In this document: positions 43,237 to 51,595 of the stretch, in pieces
Numbering within the stretch: position 1 is the stretch's first letter
Layout: each line of letters starts with the position of its first letter
Source of the DNA: Terriglobia bacterium
Lineage (GTDB): Bacteria; Acidobacteriota; Terriglobia; Bryobacterales; Bryobacteraceae
DNA length: 64,000 nt
Assembly (NCBI GenBank): GCA_020073445.1
Contig: JAIQFE010000013.1
Span: 1-64,000, forward strand
Direction of reading: 5' to 3'
Translations under genes and position numbers: made by a program
Notes under the pieces: generated by a model
The model's input: the letters and a program-made list of their open reading frames with translations, nothing else
What the model was told of the DNA's origin: nothing
The model's database searches: none

Positions 43237-43947
43237 ATGAATCCAACCAACCCCTCGACGAACAACGTAGCCGAAAATCTGGCGACCATCTATCAGGAAA
43301 ACCTGACCGTGATCGTGCGCTTGCGGTCCAACCGGCAACCCATTCAAGATGCTGAATCGTTCCGGGACAGAATCCGATCCGGACTCGCGGCTGCCGAGCA
43401 ACAAGCCGTGCGGCGTGGTTACAGCGGAGAGGATGTCCGGGTGGCGACCTTCGCCGTGGTCGCGTTCCTGGATGAATCCGTCCTGAATTCGGGCCTCGCA
43501 CTGTTCGCCGACTGGCCTCGCAAGCCGCTGCAAGAGGAATTATTCGGTGTTCACATCGCGGGCGAGATTTTTTTCCGCAACGTCGACCGTCTTCTGGCGC
43601 GACCGGACTCAACCCAAACAGAAGAGCTTCTGGAGATCTATGAAATCTGTCTGCTGCTGGGTTTTCGCGGACGCTATACCTCCGACAGCGGAGTTCAAAT
43701 CCGCTCGATTGCTAACGCTATCGCGGAGAAGCGGCGCCGGATTCGCCGCGTGGATCCTGTGATTTCCCCGCACTGGGCCCCTGGTTCCGAGGCGGGTCCC
43801 GTGGCGTCCGATCCTTGGATTATGTGGCTGATCTGGGCCGCTGCGGCGAGTTTCGCGCTCGCCGTCGTCCTGTTTGTGGGTTACAAACTTTTATTGGGCT
43901 CGGGAGAATCGGATCTGCAGGCGATTCTGACCCAGCACCGGCTGTGA
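43237..43947 (+). CDS. tssL: T6SS membrane-complex protein TssL (DotU family)
   Basis: 236 residues. DotU-type helical domain (about 15-165: FRDRIRSGLAAAEQQAVRRGY, FAVVAFLDESVLNS, EIYEICLLLGFRGRY), a single transmembrane helix near 196-217 and a short periplasmic tail. It lacks the C-terminal OmpA/peptidoglycan-binding domain found in some TssL proteins. The cytosolic domain binds TssK, and the protein anchors the baseplate to the inner membrane with TssM. Lies 21 bp after tssK2 and 36 bp before tssM. Confidence 0.9.
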   Translation: MNPTNPSTNNVAENLATIYQENLTVIVRLRSNRQPIQDAESFRDRIRSGLAAAEQQAVRRGYSGEDVRVATFAVVAFLDESVLNSGLALFADWPRKPLQEELFGVHIAGEIFFRNVDRLLARPDSTQTEELLEIYEICLLLGFRGRYTSDSGVQIRSIANAIAEKRRRIRRVDPVISPHWAPGSEAGPVASDPWIMWLIWAAAASFALAVVLFVGYKLLLGSGESDLQAILTQHRL

Positions 43948-43983
43948 ACGACGCGTGAACGAAATTGTGAACGACAACTTGAG

Positions 43984-46900
43984 ATGAGGATCACAAAACT
44001 CCACTTATTCACGGCATTGGCGCTTCTGGTTTGGATCGTCCTTGCGTGGATGATCGGAACCTGGCTGAAGCTCACGGGAACCGACTTGTGGCTGCTCCGC
44101 GGCGGATTGATTCTCATCGGCGTCGTGGGCGCCGTGGGATTCCTGTGGCTCCGTCATAAAGAAGAAGGCGGCGCGCCCGTGTCCGGGCAGGGATCGAGCG
44201 AAGTGGACGCGGCATTCCGCGAGGCGGACGCCCGCTTGCAGTCCCCGGCGCTCCATGCTGAAGCGAAAGTCTCGAGTCTCTCTTGTCTTTTGATCATCGG
44301 CGATGAGAGATCGGCGAAAACCAGCATCGCGGTTCATTCCGGGCTGGAACCGGAGTTAGTTGCCGGCCAGGTGTTTCGCGATCGCGATATTATCCCGACC
44401 CGCGGAGTGAACATCTGGTACGCCCGAAAGAACGTTCTGGTGGAGGCGGGTGGACCGCTCCTCGCCGATGAAGCGAATCGCGGACGCCTGATCCGGCGGC
44501 TGATGCCGGCACGCTTTGGCTCGATGTTCGGCCGCAGCGCGCAAGCTCCACGAGCCGTGTTGTTGTGCGTGGATTGCGAAAGCCTGCTGAAGGCCGGCGG
44601 GGCTGAAGCGAGCGCGGCCGCATCGCGCCAGTTCAATGCCTGGCTGACGGATCTGTCGCATCGGTTGGGCGCGCGGCTGCCCGTGTACGTGCTGTTCACC
44701 AAGATGGACCGGATCCAGCACTTCCAGGAGTACGTCGGCAGCCTGACCGCGCAAGAAGCCGCACAGGTGTTGGGTGCCACACTGCCGATGCGCAACGTCA
44801 CCGAAACCGGAATTTACAGAGAAGCGGAGACCGCGCGGCTATCGCAGGAATTCGATCTCTTGTATCAGTCCCTGTGCGACCGGCGCACCGAATATCTGGC
44901 TCGCGAACACAACGCCCAAAGATTGCCGTCGGTGTACGAATTCCCGCGCGAGTTTCGCAAGCTGCGGTCTTTGGCGGTCGAGTTTCTGGTCGACGTCTGC
45001 CGCCCGAGTCACTTGCGGGCCGGCCCGCTCCTGCGGGGTTTCTACTTTACCGGCGTCCGCCCGGTTGTCGTGGCGGATGTCGCTCTGGAGCAAGCTCCGG
45101 TCCAAGCGCCGAAGATGGACCTGGGCGCCACGCGAGTCTTCACCCCCGGAAGCCTGACGCCTCCGGCGATGACAGCTTCGAGAGAAACGCAGAGCCGCCG
45201 GATACCCCAGTGGGTTTTCCTGAATCACCTTTTCTCGGACGTGATCCTCAAGGATCAGGCCGCACAGCGTTCGAGCTCGACGAGCTTGACCGTCAGCACG
45301 GGCCGGCGGATTCTGCTGGCGGCGGCGACTGCCGTGGCTCTCGTGTTCGTCATAGGATGGACCAACTCCTGGCTCAACAACCGGGCTGTCGTGCGTGAAG
45401 CCGTGGATACCGCGCAGGCCTTGCCAGTGGTGGATCTCGGACAGAACACCACGGTGTCTCAGCAGCAGCTCGAGCAGCTGGACCGGCAGCGGCAGGTTCT
45501 GCAAAAACTCACGGGTTGGGAGCGGAACGGCGCTCCGATGGGGATGCGGTGGGGGCTATACGCCGGCCACGACCTCTACCCGGCCGCTTACAAAGCCTAC
45601 TTCGAGACCTTCCGGCGAATGCTGCTCCGCCCCACGCAGGATACGCTGACGCGGTTCATGTCGCGGCCCGCGACGGCCGAGCTGCAGGGCTACCGGCCGG
45701 TTTACGATGCGCTCAAGGCGTATCTGATCACTACGTCGAATCCGGATAAGAGCACGCAGGATTTTCTGGTGCCCGTCCTGATGGAACACTGGCAGAGCCG
45801 CAACCAGGCTAATCAGGGTGACGAGGATCGCGCGACGCTGGTTCGCCGCCAGTTCACTTTCTACGCGTCCGAATTGCCGTTTCAGAATCCGTTTCCAGGA
45901 TCGAATCCGGACCAGACAGCCGTCGGTTCGGCGCGTGCCTATCTCGCCCGGTTCGCCGCCACCGAAGCGCTGTACTCGGCGATGGTGTCCGCGGCGGGCG
46001 CTGCCAAGCCTGCATTCGATTTCAATAAGGCGTATCCAGGCTCGGCGGACGTCGTCACCAACACTTACATTGTGCCGGGGGCGTTCACACGCGACGGGTT
46101 CAGCTTCATGCAAAATGCGATCCAGCGGCCGGACGACTACTTCCAGGGCGAAGCCTGGGTCTTGGGACCGCAGACCATCGGTAGCGTGGATCGCGCGCAG
46201 CTTCAGCGCGATCTGACGGAAAAGTACCGCGCCGATTTCCTGCGTTATTGGCGTGAATTCCTGCAGAAGACCAGCGTGACGCGCTTCGGCAGCGTGCCCG
46301 ATGCGGCGGGTAAACTGACCAAGCTGTCGAGCAATCAATCGCCGCTGCTCGCCGCGCTGTGCGCGGTCTCCCGGAATACTACGGTGGACGATCCGGAGAT
46401 CGCGAAAGCCTTCCAAGCCGCCCAGCAGGTCGAACCAGCCACGTGTAACGATCGGCTGGCAGCTCCTGGGAATGCGATGTACGTCTCGGGCCTAATCCAG
46501 CTGCAGGCAACGCTGCAGCAGCTCGGTGAGAATCGAAACGATACGGGCGCTCAATCGCAGGCGACCTCCGCGGCGAGCGCCGCCCTCGTAACCGTTCGTC
46601 AGATGGCGAGCCAGTTCCCCATCGACAAAGAGGGCGGAGTCAGTGCCAAGACACAGAGCCTTCTGGAAGACCCCATCAAATTCGCCCAGGCGCTGATTGG
46701 CGGAGTTCCAAAAGACGGAGTGAACTCCGGCGCTCAAGGATTCTGCAGCCAGTACCGCTCTCTGATTTCGAAATATCCCTTTGATCCAAAGGCCAGTGCC
46801 CGCGCGGCCCAAAGCGATTTCGATGCCATCTTCAAGCCCGGCGACGGGGCGCTCTGGAAACTCTACAACTCCTCGCTGAATAAGCTCCTGACGAAACAGG

Positions 46901-47442
46901 GCGCCGAGTATGCGGCGACTCCGGGCGGAGGAATGACCGTGACGCCGCAGTTCGTGAGCTTCTTCAATCGCGCGGCCGCGGTGAGCGATGCCTTCTATAA
47001 GGGTGGAAGTCAGACCGCGAATTTAACCTTCAGCCTGAGGCCGGTGCCCTCCGAGGCGGTGGTTCAGGAAATCACGCTGACCATCGATGGGAAGACCGCC
47101 ACATTCAAAAATGGTAAGGGTGACGCGCAGCAGTTCTCGTGGCCCGGGTCGGGCGCGCAGGAAGTGAAGCTGAAGGTGCGCTTCGCCGGCGGATCCGAGT
47201 TCGACATGGTTACTTACACGGAACCGTGGGCAGCGTTCAGTTTCTTTTTACAGGCGGAACACTGGCAGGCTTCGGGAAATCAGCAAACCATGGAATGGAC
47301 CGCGCGCTCCGCCACGGGTCCCATGATCATCGGAGGCAAGCCCGCCACGGTGCGATTCACGCTCGATATGGGCGGCGGCCCGGCCATTTTCCAGCCGGGA
47401 TTCTGGTCGGGTGCGGCCTGCCCGGGCGCGGCCGTCCGGTAG
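43984..47442 (+). CDS. tssM: T6SS membrane-complex protein TssM (IcmF family)
   Basis: 1152 residues, normal for TssM. Two N-terminal helices (about 5-27 and 35-57), a cytosolic GTPase-like domain, a third helix (about 441-462) and a large periplasmic part ending with the IcmF C-terminal region (FSLRPVPSEAVVQEITLTIDG, then the WPG and GG patches). The nucleotide-binding P-loop reads GDERSAKTS near 105-113, with Ala in place of the second Gly of GxxxxGKS/T, so NTP use may be altered. Forms the trans-envelope channel with TssL; the usual lipoprotein partner TssJ is not encoded here. Confidence 0.9.
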   Translation: MRITKLHLFTALALLVWIVLAWMIGTWLKLTGTDLWLLRGGLILIGVVGAVGFLWLRHKEEGGAPVSGQGSSEVDAAFREADARLQSPALHAEAKVSSLSCLLIIGDERSAKTSIAVHSGLEPELVAGQVFRDRDIIPTRGVNIWYARKNVLVEAGGPLLADEANRGRLIRRLMPARFGSMFGRSAQAPRAVLLCVDCESLLKAGGAEASAAASRQFNAWLTDLSHRLGARLPVYVLFTKMDRIQHFQEYVGSLTAQEAAQVLGATLPMRNVTETGIYREAETARLSQEFDLLYQSLCDRRTEYLAREHNAQRLPSVYEFPREFRKLRSLAVEFLVDVCRPSHLRAGPLLRGFYFTGVRPVVVADVALEQAPVQAPKMDLGATRVFTPGSLTPPAMTASRETQSRRIPQWVFLNHLFSDVILKDQAAQRSSSTSLTVSTGRRILLAAATAVALVFVIGWTNSWLNNRAVVREAVDTAQALPVVDLGQNTTVSQQQLEQLDRQRQVLQKLTGWERNGAPMGMRWGLYAGHDLYPAAYKAYFETFRRMLLRPTQDTLTRFMSRPATAELQGYRPVYDALKAYLITTSNPDKSTQDFLVPVLMEHWQSRNQANQGDEDRATLVRRQFTFYASELPFQNPFPGSNPDQTAVGSARAYLARFAATEALYSAMVSAAGAAKPAFDFNKAYPGSADVVTNTYIVPGAFTRDGFSFMQNAIQRPDDYFQGEAWVLGPQTIGSVDRAQLQRDLTEKYRADFLRYWREFLQKTSVTRFGSVPDAAGKLTKLSSNQSPLLAALCAVSRNTTVDDPEIAKAFQAAQQVEPATCNDRLAAPGNAMYVSGLIQLQATLQQLGENRNDTGAQSQATSAASAALVTVRQMASQFPIDKEGGVSAKTQSLLEDPIKFAQALIGGVPKDGVNSGAQGFCSQYRSLISKYPFDPKASARAAQSDFDAIFKPGDGALWKLYNSSLNKLLTKQGAEYAATPGGGMTVTPQFVSFFNRAAAVSDAFYKGGSQTANLTFSLRPVPSEAVVQEITLTIDGKTATFKNGKGDAQQFSWPGSGAQEVKLKVRFAGGSEFDMVTYTEPWAAFSFFLQAEHWQASGNQQTMEWTARSATGPMIIGGKPATVRFTLDMGGGPAIFQPGFWSGAACPGAAVR

Positions 47443-47494
47443 AAGATTCGGAAGTCCTGGTATGCTGACCGACAAGGCTTTTTAAAGGATAGGA

Positions 47495-48259
47495 ATGCCT
47501 GAACCATACACAACACAACGAATGCTGTCCCTGCGGAAGCTGACGCGCGCTGCCGCGGAACAGATGCGCAATCAGCTCAAGGAAATTCTGTCCGCAGTGG
47601 GGCCCTTGCTGCAGCCGAAGGTTGCACTCGGCGACTACGTGCGCGGCGTCAAGGAACCCGTCCGCGGGGCGGATGCCTTATTTAAAGAAATCGAAAGCAT
47701 GTACCACGCTGTCGCGTCCGAGAAGCCCTTCAGTGTGCGCCGCGAGCTGACTCCGCCTCTCGATTTCAGTGGCTCCTCCGTGGACGTGAATCCGCTCGAG
47801 TACAGCCATACGGCGTCGGTGAAGGGTCAAAGCAAGCGGGTGACGGTGACGTCGCCGTTTCGATGGGTATTGAGCTTCGCGGGACACTCGCTGCCGGAGC
47901 TGAAGACGCTGCTGGCCTCCACGAGCCCCTCCAACGATCAGCTTCACGCGTTCGTACTGCACTACGTCACGCTGAAGTGTCAGGTGGACCGTCAGACGGC
48001 ACTCGCAAATATCTTCAAAGCTCTGCGATATAAGCTGAGCGTCACCACCCAGCCGGAATTTGGATCCCTGCCTCTGACCTGTGTCTCGGCGCCGATCTTC
48101 ACGGTGCGGCCGCCGGACGAGGTGATCATCGAGACAACGGAGCTGACCGGATCGGACGCCTTCGAGGAAGTGATCGATCTCGAGGGTCTCGCCACCTTGC
48201 GGGATCCGATGAAGGATTCGCTGGTGGAACTCGCCCGGGCGCACGGCGAACAAATGTGA
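47495..48259 (+). CDS. Unknown protein in the tssK-tssL-tssM operon
   Basis: 254 residues, ATG with AAAGGATAGGA just upstream, 52 bp after tssM. No signal peptide or transmembrane helix. Helical N-terminal half (LRKLTRAAAEQMRNQLKEIL, VRGADALFKEIESMYHAV), a central mixed region (FRWVLSFAGHSLPELKTLLAS) and a beta-rich C-terminal part (APIFTVRPPDEVIIETTELTG). I do not recognise it as TssA, TssE, TssG, TagF or a known accessory. Position as the fourth gene of the membrane-complex operon suggests a baseplate or regulatory accessory, or an effector chaperone. Confidence 0.75.
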   Translation: MPEPYTTQRMLSLRKLTRAAAEQMRNQLKEILSAVGPLLQPKVALGDYVRGVKEPVRGADALFKEIESMYHAVASEKPFSVRRELTPPLDFSGSSVDVNPLEYSHTASVKGQSKRVTVTSPFRWVLSFAGHSLPELKTLLASTSPSNDQLHAFVLHYVTLKCQVDRQTALANIFKALRYKLSVTTQPEFGSLPLTCVSAPIFTVRPPDEVIIETTELTGSDAFEEVIDLEGLATLRDPMKDSLVELARAHGEQM

Positions 48260-48284
48260 CTTGCTGGTAGCGCGCCGGCGTCAG

Positions 48285-50450
48285 TCACTTAGCCTGCGTA
48301 ACACCTGCGCCGGAGCCGTGGGTCTTGACTTCTGCCCCAGAAGGGCCAGATGCCGGCAGAATTTCGATGCCATTGATCAGTGGCTCCCGAGTAACGCCAG
48401 TAAGCGTGACAGTGGCTTGCGAGTTGGTGACGGTCAGCGGGTACTCCAAGTCTGTAGCCGTGTTGACTCCGCCGGCCGCCGCGACGATGTCGAAGCGTGA
48501 AGCGACCGTCGTCCCGTTCAAGGCTATGTCGAATTCGCGCTTTCCCTTGGTCCAATAAAAAAATTCCGCAAATTTTAGAATCACCGTATAATCGCCATTG
48601 GGAACCGTGAACTGATAGCTGAGGCGTCCAGTGTCGCTCCAGCGCGCGGACTGATACACTTCGGGGTTCGCGGTGCCGGAGATGGTGGCGGTCGTAGACA
48701 TCGCCCAGCCCTGCTGCGCACCCATATCGGGCTGCCACGCATGCCCTTCTGAATCGCTATAGCCGGACCCGCCGGCATTGACTTTTAAGGGCAGTTTTGT
48801 GAAAGCATTTGCGCTCCCTGCCATTGCTGTTGACGCCGCTCCGTGGGTTGGAATGGGTCGCCACCGCACCCTGGCAAGGTAAGCAGGAGCCAAGAATTGC
48901 GCGGGCATGCAAGGCAACGGAGTATCCCAGCATTGGTCGTCGTGGGGGTCTGGTGCACGAATCGGTACGCCCCAAGGTCCATCGATAGTCATCACGTAGA
49001 AGGTCTGCGGCTGCGGTGGTATGGCCGGCTGATTGCGCCAATTCTCGGTGATTGCCGAGCGGACCGTCTGAACGGCCACGCCCGCGAGTAACACCGGGAT
49101 TGCGGCTAACCGAAGTTTCTGAGCGGAGAAGACGGAGGCTGCCGCAAATCCAACGCACAGTACGCCGGCGGAGGCCAGGAATCCGACTCCGAATCGGGGG
49201 TCAGGGGCGCCCCAGAACCAGAACGCAATCGATCCAGCCAGAAAGGCGGCAATGCCTAAGGATGCCCGATCGATCTTTTGTTTTGCCAGAAGACGGAAAA
49301 CGAGCGCACCTAAACCCAACGGGAGAGCCCAGCGGAGTTGCGGGATCGGCTCCTTTAATCGGGCATCTGCCAGCCAAGCGCCGAACCACTTAAAATCGCT
49401 CAGCACCACATCGTAATCAATCCGCCCCGGCGCGCGCGCCCATGATCGAATACCATTCATCTCCCCCATGGCACGCCACTGTTCAACGGACCATGGCAAC
49501 GAATAAAAACAGCTCTGTTGGATGGGGTAAGCTAAGCACCCCGATAGCAGGAGACCACGAGCGACCCAAATTGTCAGGAAGGCCGTCGCCACAACGATCG
49601 CTCCGCGGGAAGGGCGCAGCCCGGGGCGATAGGCCATGATGCCAATAGTCAACGCGAAGATCGGTAATGAGCCGAGCTTCACCATGAGGGCGAAGACCGC
49701 CAAGAGTAAAATGAGAGCCGGAGTCGTATCGGGTCTGACTCCTTCGGCGTGTTCGAACAAGAGGAACACCCAATAGACCGTCAGCGCAGCGACGAAGCCA
49801 TCAGCGTTCAGAATGCCAAGCCAGCCCATGAGATTCGGGTCTAGGGTGAACGCTGCCGCGGTAACCATCAGAAACCAAAAGGCACTTGGGTTCATTCCCT
49901 GTATGGCGTGATCCCGCAGCCTGCCGATACAGGCGAGGATCGTAAAGCTGGCTAAGAGAGCATTTGCAACCCATCCGATCGCGTACTGACTGGTGATCGG
50001 GGCAATTAAGAACAATACGGAATTGAATCCAAATCTGCCATGAAGATTGACTAAGCCCGGGATAGCCGCAGCCTGAGTGTTCCACAGAAAGGTAGGTACG
50101 TGGTACAGCCCATTATCGTGATACGGAACGTAAGCCTCCCGAAAGAACACCAATGCGAAAGCCAATATCGCATAGGCAATAGTTCGCCATCCGCCAAGCT
50201 CGGCGGCGGAAGACACGCAGCCGAATAGACCGGCAATGAGTACGGCATATTGCACAAGAGGTGAAATTGGAATGAAGAAGTGCACCAGTCCGGCCACTAT
50301 TCCCATGCACAGGAGCCCGAGCATTCCGCGCTCACCCGCATTTGGACGAATTCGCAGATATTTCGATAAAATGGAGCCAAACCCAACCGCGCTGAATGCC
50401 GAGATAACGGTATAAAGGACAGCGGTTGAGACTCGAAGTTCTTCGTTCAT
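48285..50450 (-). CDS. Polytopic membrane protein with C-terminal malectin-like domain
   Basis: 721 residues. Residues about 1-470 carry many hydrophobic helices with a loop EAYVPYHDNGLYHVPTFLWN early on and a SWARAPGRIDYDVVLSDFKWFG loop later, resembling GT-C-like or LIC_10190-type bacterial membrane proteins, possibly glycosyltransferases. From about 557 to 703 comes a malectin-like carbohydrate-binding domain (QGWAMSTTATISGT, YSARW-like QSARWSDTGRLSYQFTVPNG, KFAEFFYWTKGKREFDIALNG, LINGIEILPAS). Convergent with the unknown T6SS gene (25 bp between stops). Its presence inside a T6SS island, with a sugar-binding tail, is unusual; a surface-glycan role is inference. Confidence 0.7.
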   Translation of the reverse strand: MNEELRVSTAVLYTVISAFSAVGFGSILSKYLRIRPNAGERGMLGLLCMGIVAGLVHFFIPISPLVQYAVLIAGLFGCVSSAAELGGWRTIAYAILAFALVFFREAYVPYHDNGLYHVPTFLWNTQAAAIPGLVNLHGRFGFNSVLFLIAPITSQYAIGWVANALLASFTILACIGRLRDHAIQGMNPSAFWFLMVTAAAFTLDPNLMGWLGILNADGFVAALTVYWVFLLFEHAEGVRPDTTPALILLLAVFALMVKLGSLPIFALTIGIMAYRPGLRPSRGAIVVATAFLTIWVARGLLLSGCLAYPIQQSCFYSLPWSVEQWRAMGEMNGIRSWARAPGRIDYDVVLSDFKWFGAWLADARLKEPIPQLRWALPLGLGALVFRLLAKQKIDRASLGIAAFLAGSIAFWFWGAPDPRFGVGFLASAGVLCVGFAAASVFSAQKLRLAAIPVLLAGVAVQTVRSAITENWRNQPAIPPQPQTFYVMTIDGPWGVPIRAPDPHDDQCWDTPLPCMPAQFLAPAYLARVRWRPIPTHGAASTAMAGSANAFTKLPLKVNAGGSGYSDSEGHAWQPDMGAQQGWAMSTTATISGTANPEVYQSARWSDTGRLSYQFTVPNGDYTVILKFAEFFYWTKGKREFDIALNGTTVASRFDIVAAAGGVNTATDLEYPLTVTNSQATVTLTGVTREPLINGIEILPASGPSGAEVKTHGSGAGVTQAK

Positions 50451-50581
50451 GGACAGGTACTCAGTGTACTAACAAACGCCAAAGTGCTGTTGCGGGCTGC
50501 TAGCCTCTGTGGGTTTCTCGAGTCGCCCGTTGCGTGCACCGAGGAACCACTCGGGGCATTAGGGAAATGCCCGGAAAGAGA

Positions 50582-51595
50582 TTAGCGCTTGCCGCCCTTG
50601 CCGCCTAAGGAAGGAGGCGGGGGTTTGGGCGAATCCAGCACTCGCCAGCGAAGATACACGGAATACTTCTGCGCGGTTTTTTCCGGATTGGCTACTGTGA
50701 TTTGAAATCCAGCACGCCCGTCGCCATCGGGAGCGGCGTAGGAGTACTCGATGAGAGCCGCCTTGGACTTGGTATTCTTCGGCAGGACGCTCCGTAAACC
50801 GCCGCGCTTTTCGTCTTTCGCTTCCTGGCCGCACGCGATCGCTGGACTCTCCAGGCCGCATTCTGCGTCGATAAACTCGGCTGTCTTATTGCGGGGGGCT
50901 GGCTTGTTGAAATAAGCTTGCACTTGTTTGGGCTCCTCCCCCTGCAGCGGCTTAACGAAGAGCGCGTTGTGCTTGAAGAAGAACTCAGTCTGGCTGCTGG
51001 GAGCAAGTTCCGCGCTGATTCTCAACCAGCCTTCCTTTGCCGCGGGATCGTATTCCTGGGCGCGGCTGAGCGGAGCCATCTGGTAGGGCGGCTGCAGCGG
51101 GATAGTAGGGATCTTGTCATCGGGAACCAGGAACGCGATCAGATCTTCTTTGGCTCCCCATGCGCGCAGGACATTCGCGGTGGCGCCGCTCATTTCGAGG
51201 CCAGTGACGCCGCGCGCCCGAACCTCGCGGGAAACCGCTTCTGGCGTAAAGCGCTTCAAGAGAGTCTGAAGTTCTTCCAGGCTCATCGGCGTCAAGTAGC
51301 GCGCACGGCAGTCCTGGCAGGCACTGAGGGCAACCGTAATGAGGGTGGCCATCTCTTTGGGATCGCGCTTGCCTTGCCTGCCGGCATCCAGGATCTTACC
51401 CAACACCTCATCCTTGAGATCGAATTGGATGCCATTACGAAGTATCGAGTCGCTGAGCTGCGGAACCTTGGCGACTTCAGGATCGGCGAGCGCGTCTAAC
51501 AAATCCTGGAGAGCGATGCGCGTGTCCGCAGACTGCGCGAACAGGATTGCCAAAGAAAATACCGCGAGGAAAAGAAGCCTGACTGCCTTCATCAC
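50582..51595 (-). CDS. Exported hypothetical protein coupled to the Ser/Thr kinase
   Basis: 337 residues. Signal peptide MKAVRLLFLAVFSLAILFAQS (starts GTG at 51595 or ATG at 51592). The first half is alpha-helical (LQDLLDALADPEVAKVPQLSD, MATLITVALSACQDCRARYL, with a C-x2-C), the second half mixed and ends in PPPPSLGGKGGKR. No family recognised. The start overlaps the kinase stop by a few bases (GTGA), so the pair is translated in order. It may be a periplasmic partner of the kinase C-terminal domain. Confidence 0.7.
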   Translation of the reverse strand: MMKAVRLLFLAVFSLAILFAQSADTRIALQDLLDALADPEVAKVPQLSDSILRNGIQFDLKDEVLGKILDAGRQGKRDPKEMATLITVALSACQDCRARYLTPMSLEELQTLLKRFTPEAVSREVRARGVTGLEMSGATANVLRAWGAKEDLIAFLVPDDKIPTIPLQPPYQMAPLSRAQEYDPAAKEGWLRISAELAPSSQTEFFFKHNALFVKPLQGEEPKQVQAYFNKPAPRNKTAEFIDAECGLESPAIACGQEAKDEKRGGLRSVLPKNTKSKAALIEYSYAAPDGDGRAGFQITVANPEKTAQKYSVYLRWRVLDSPKPPPPSLGGKGGKR

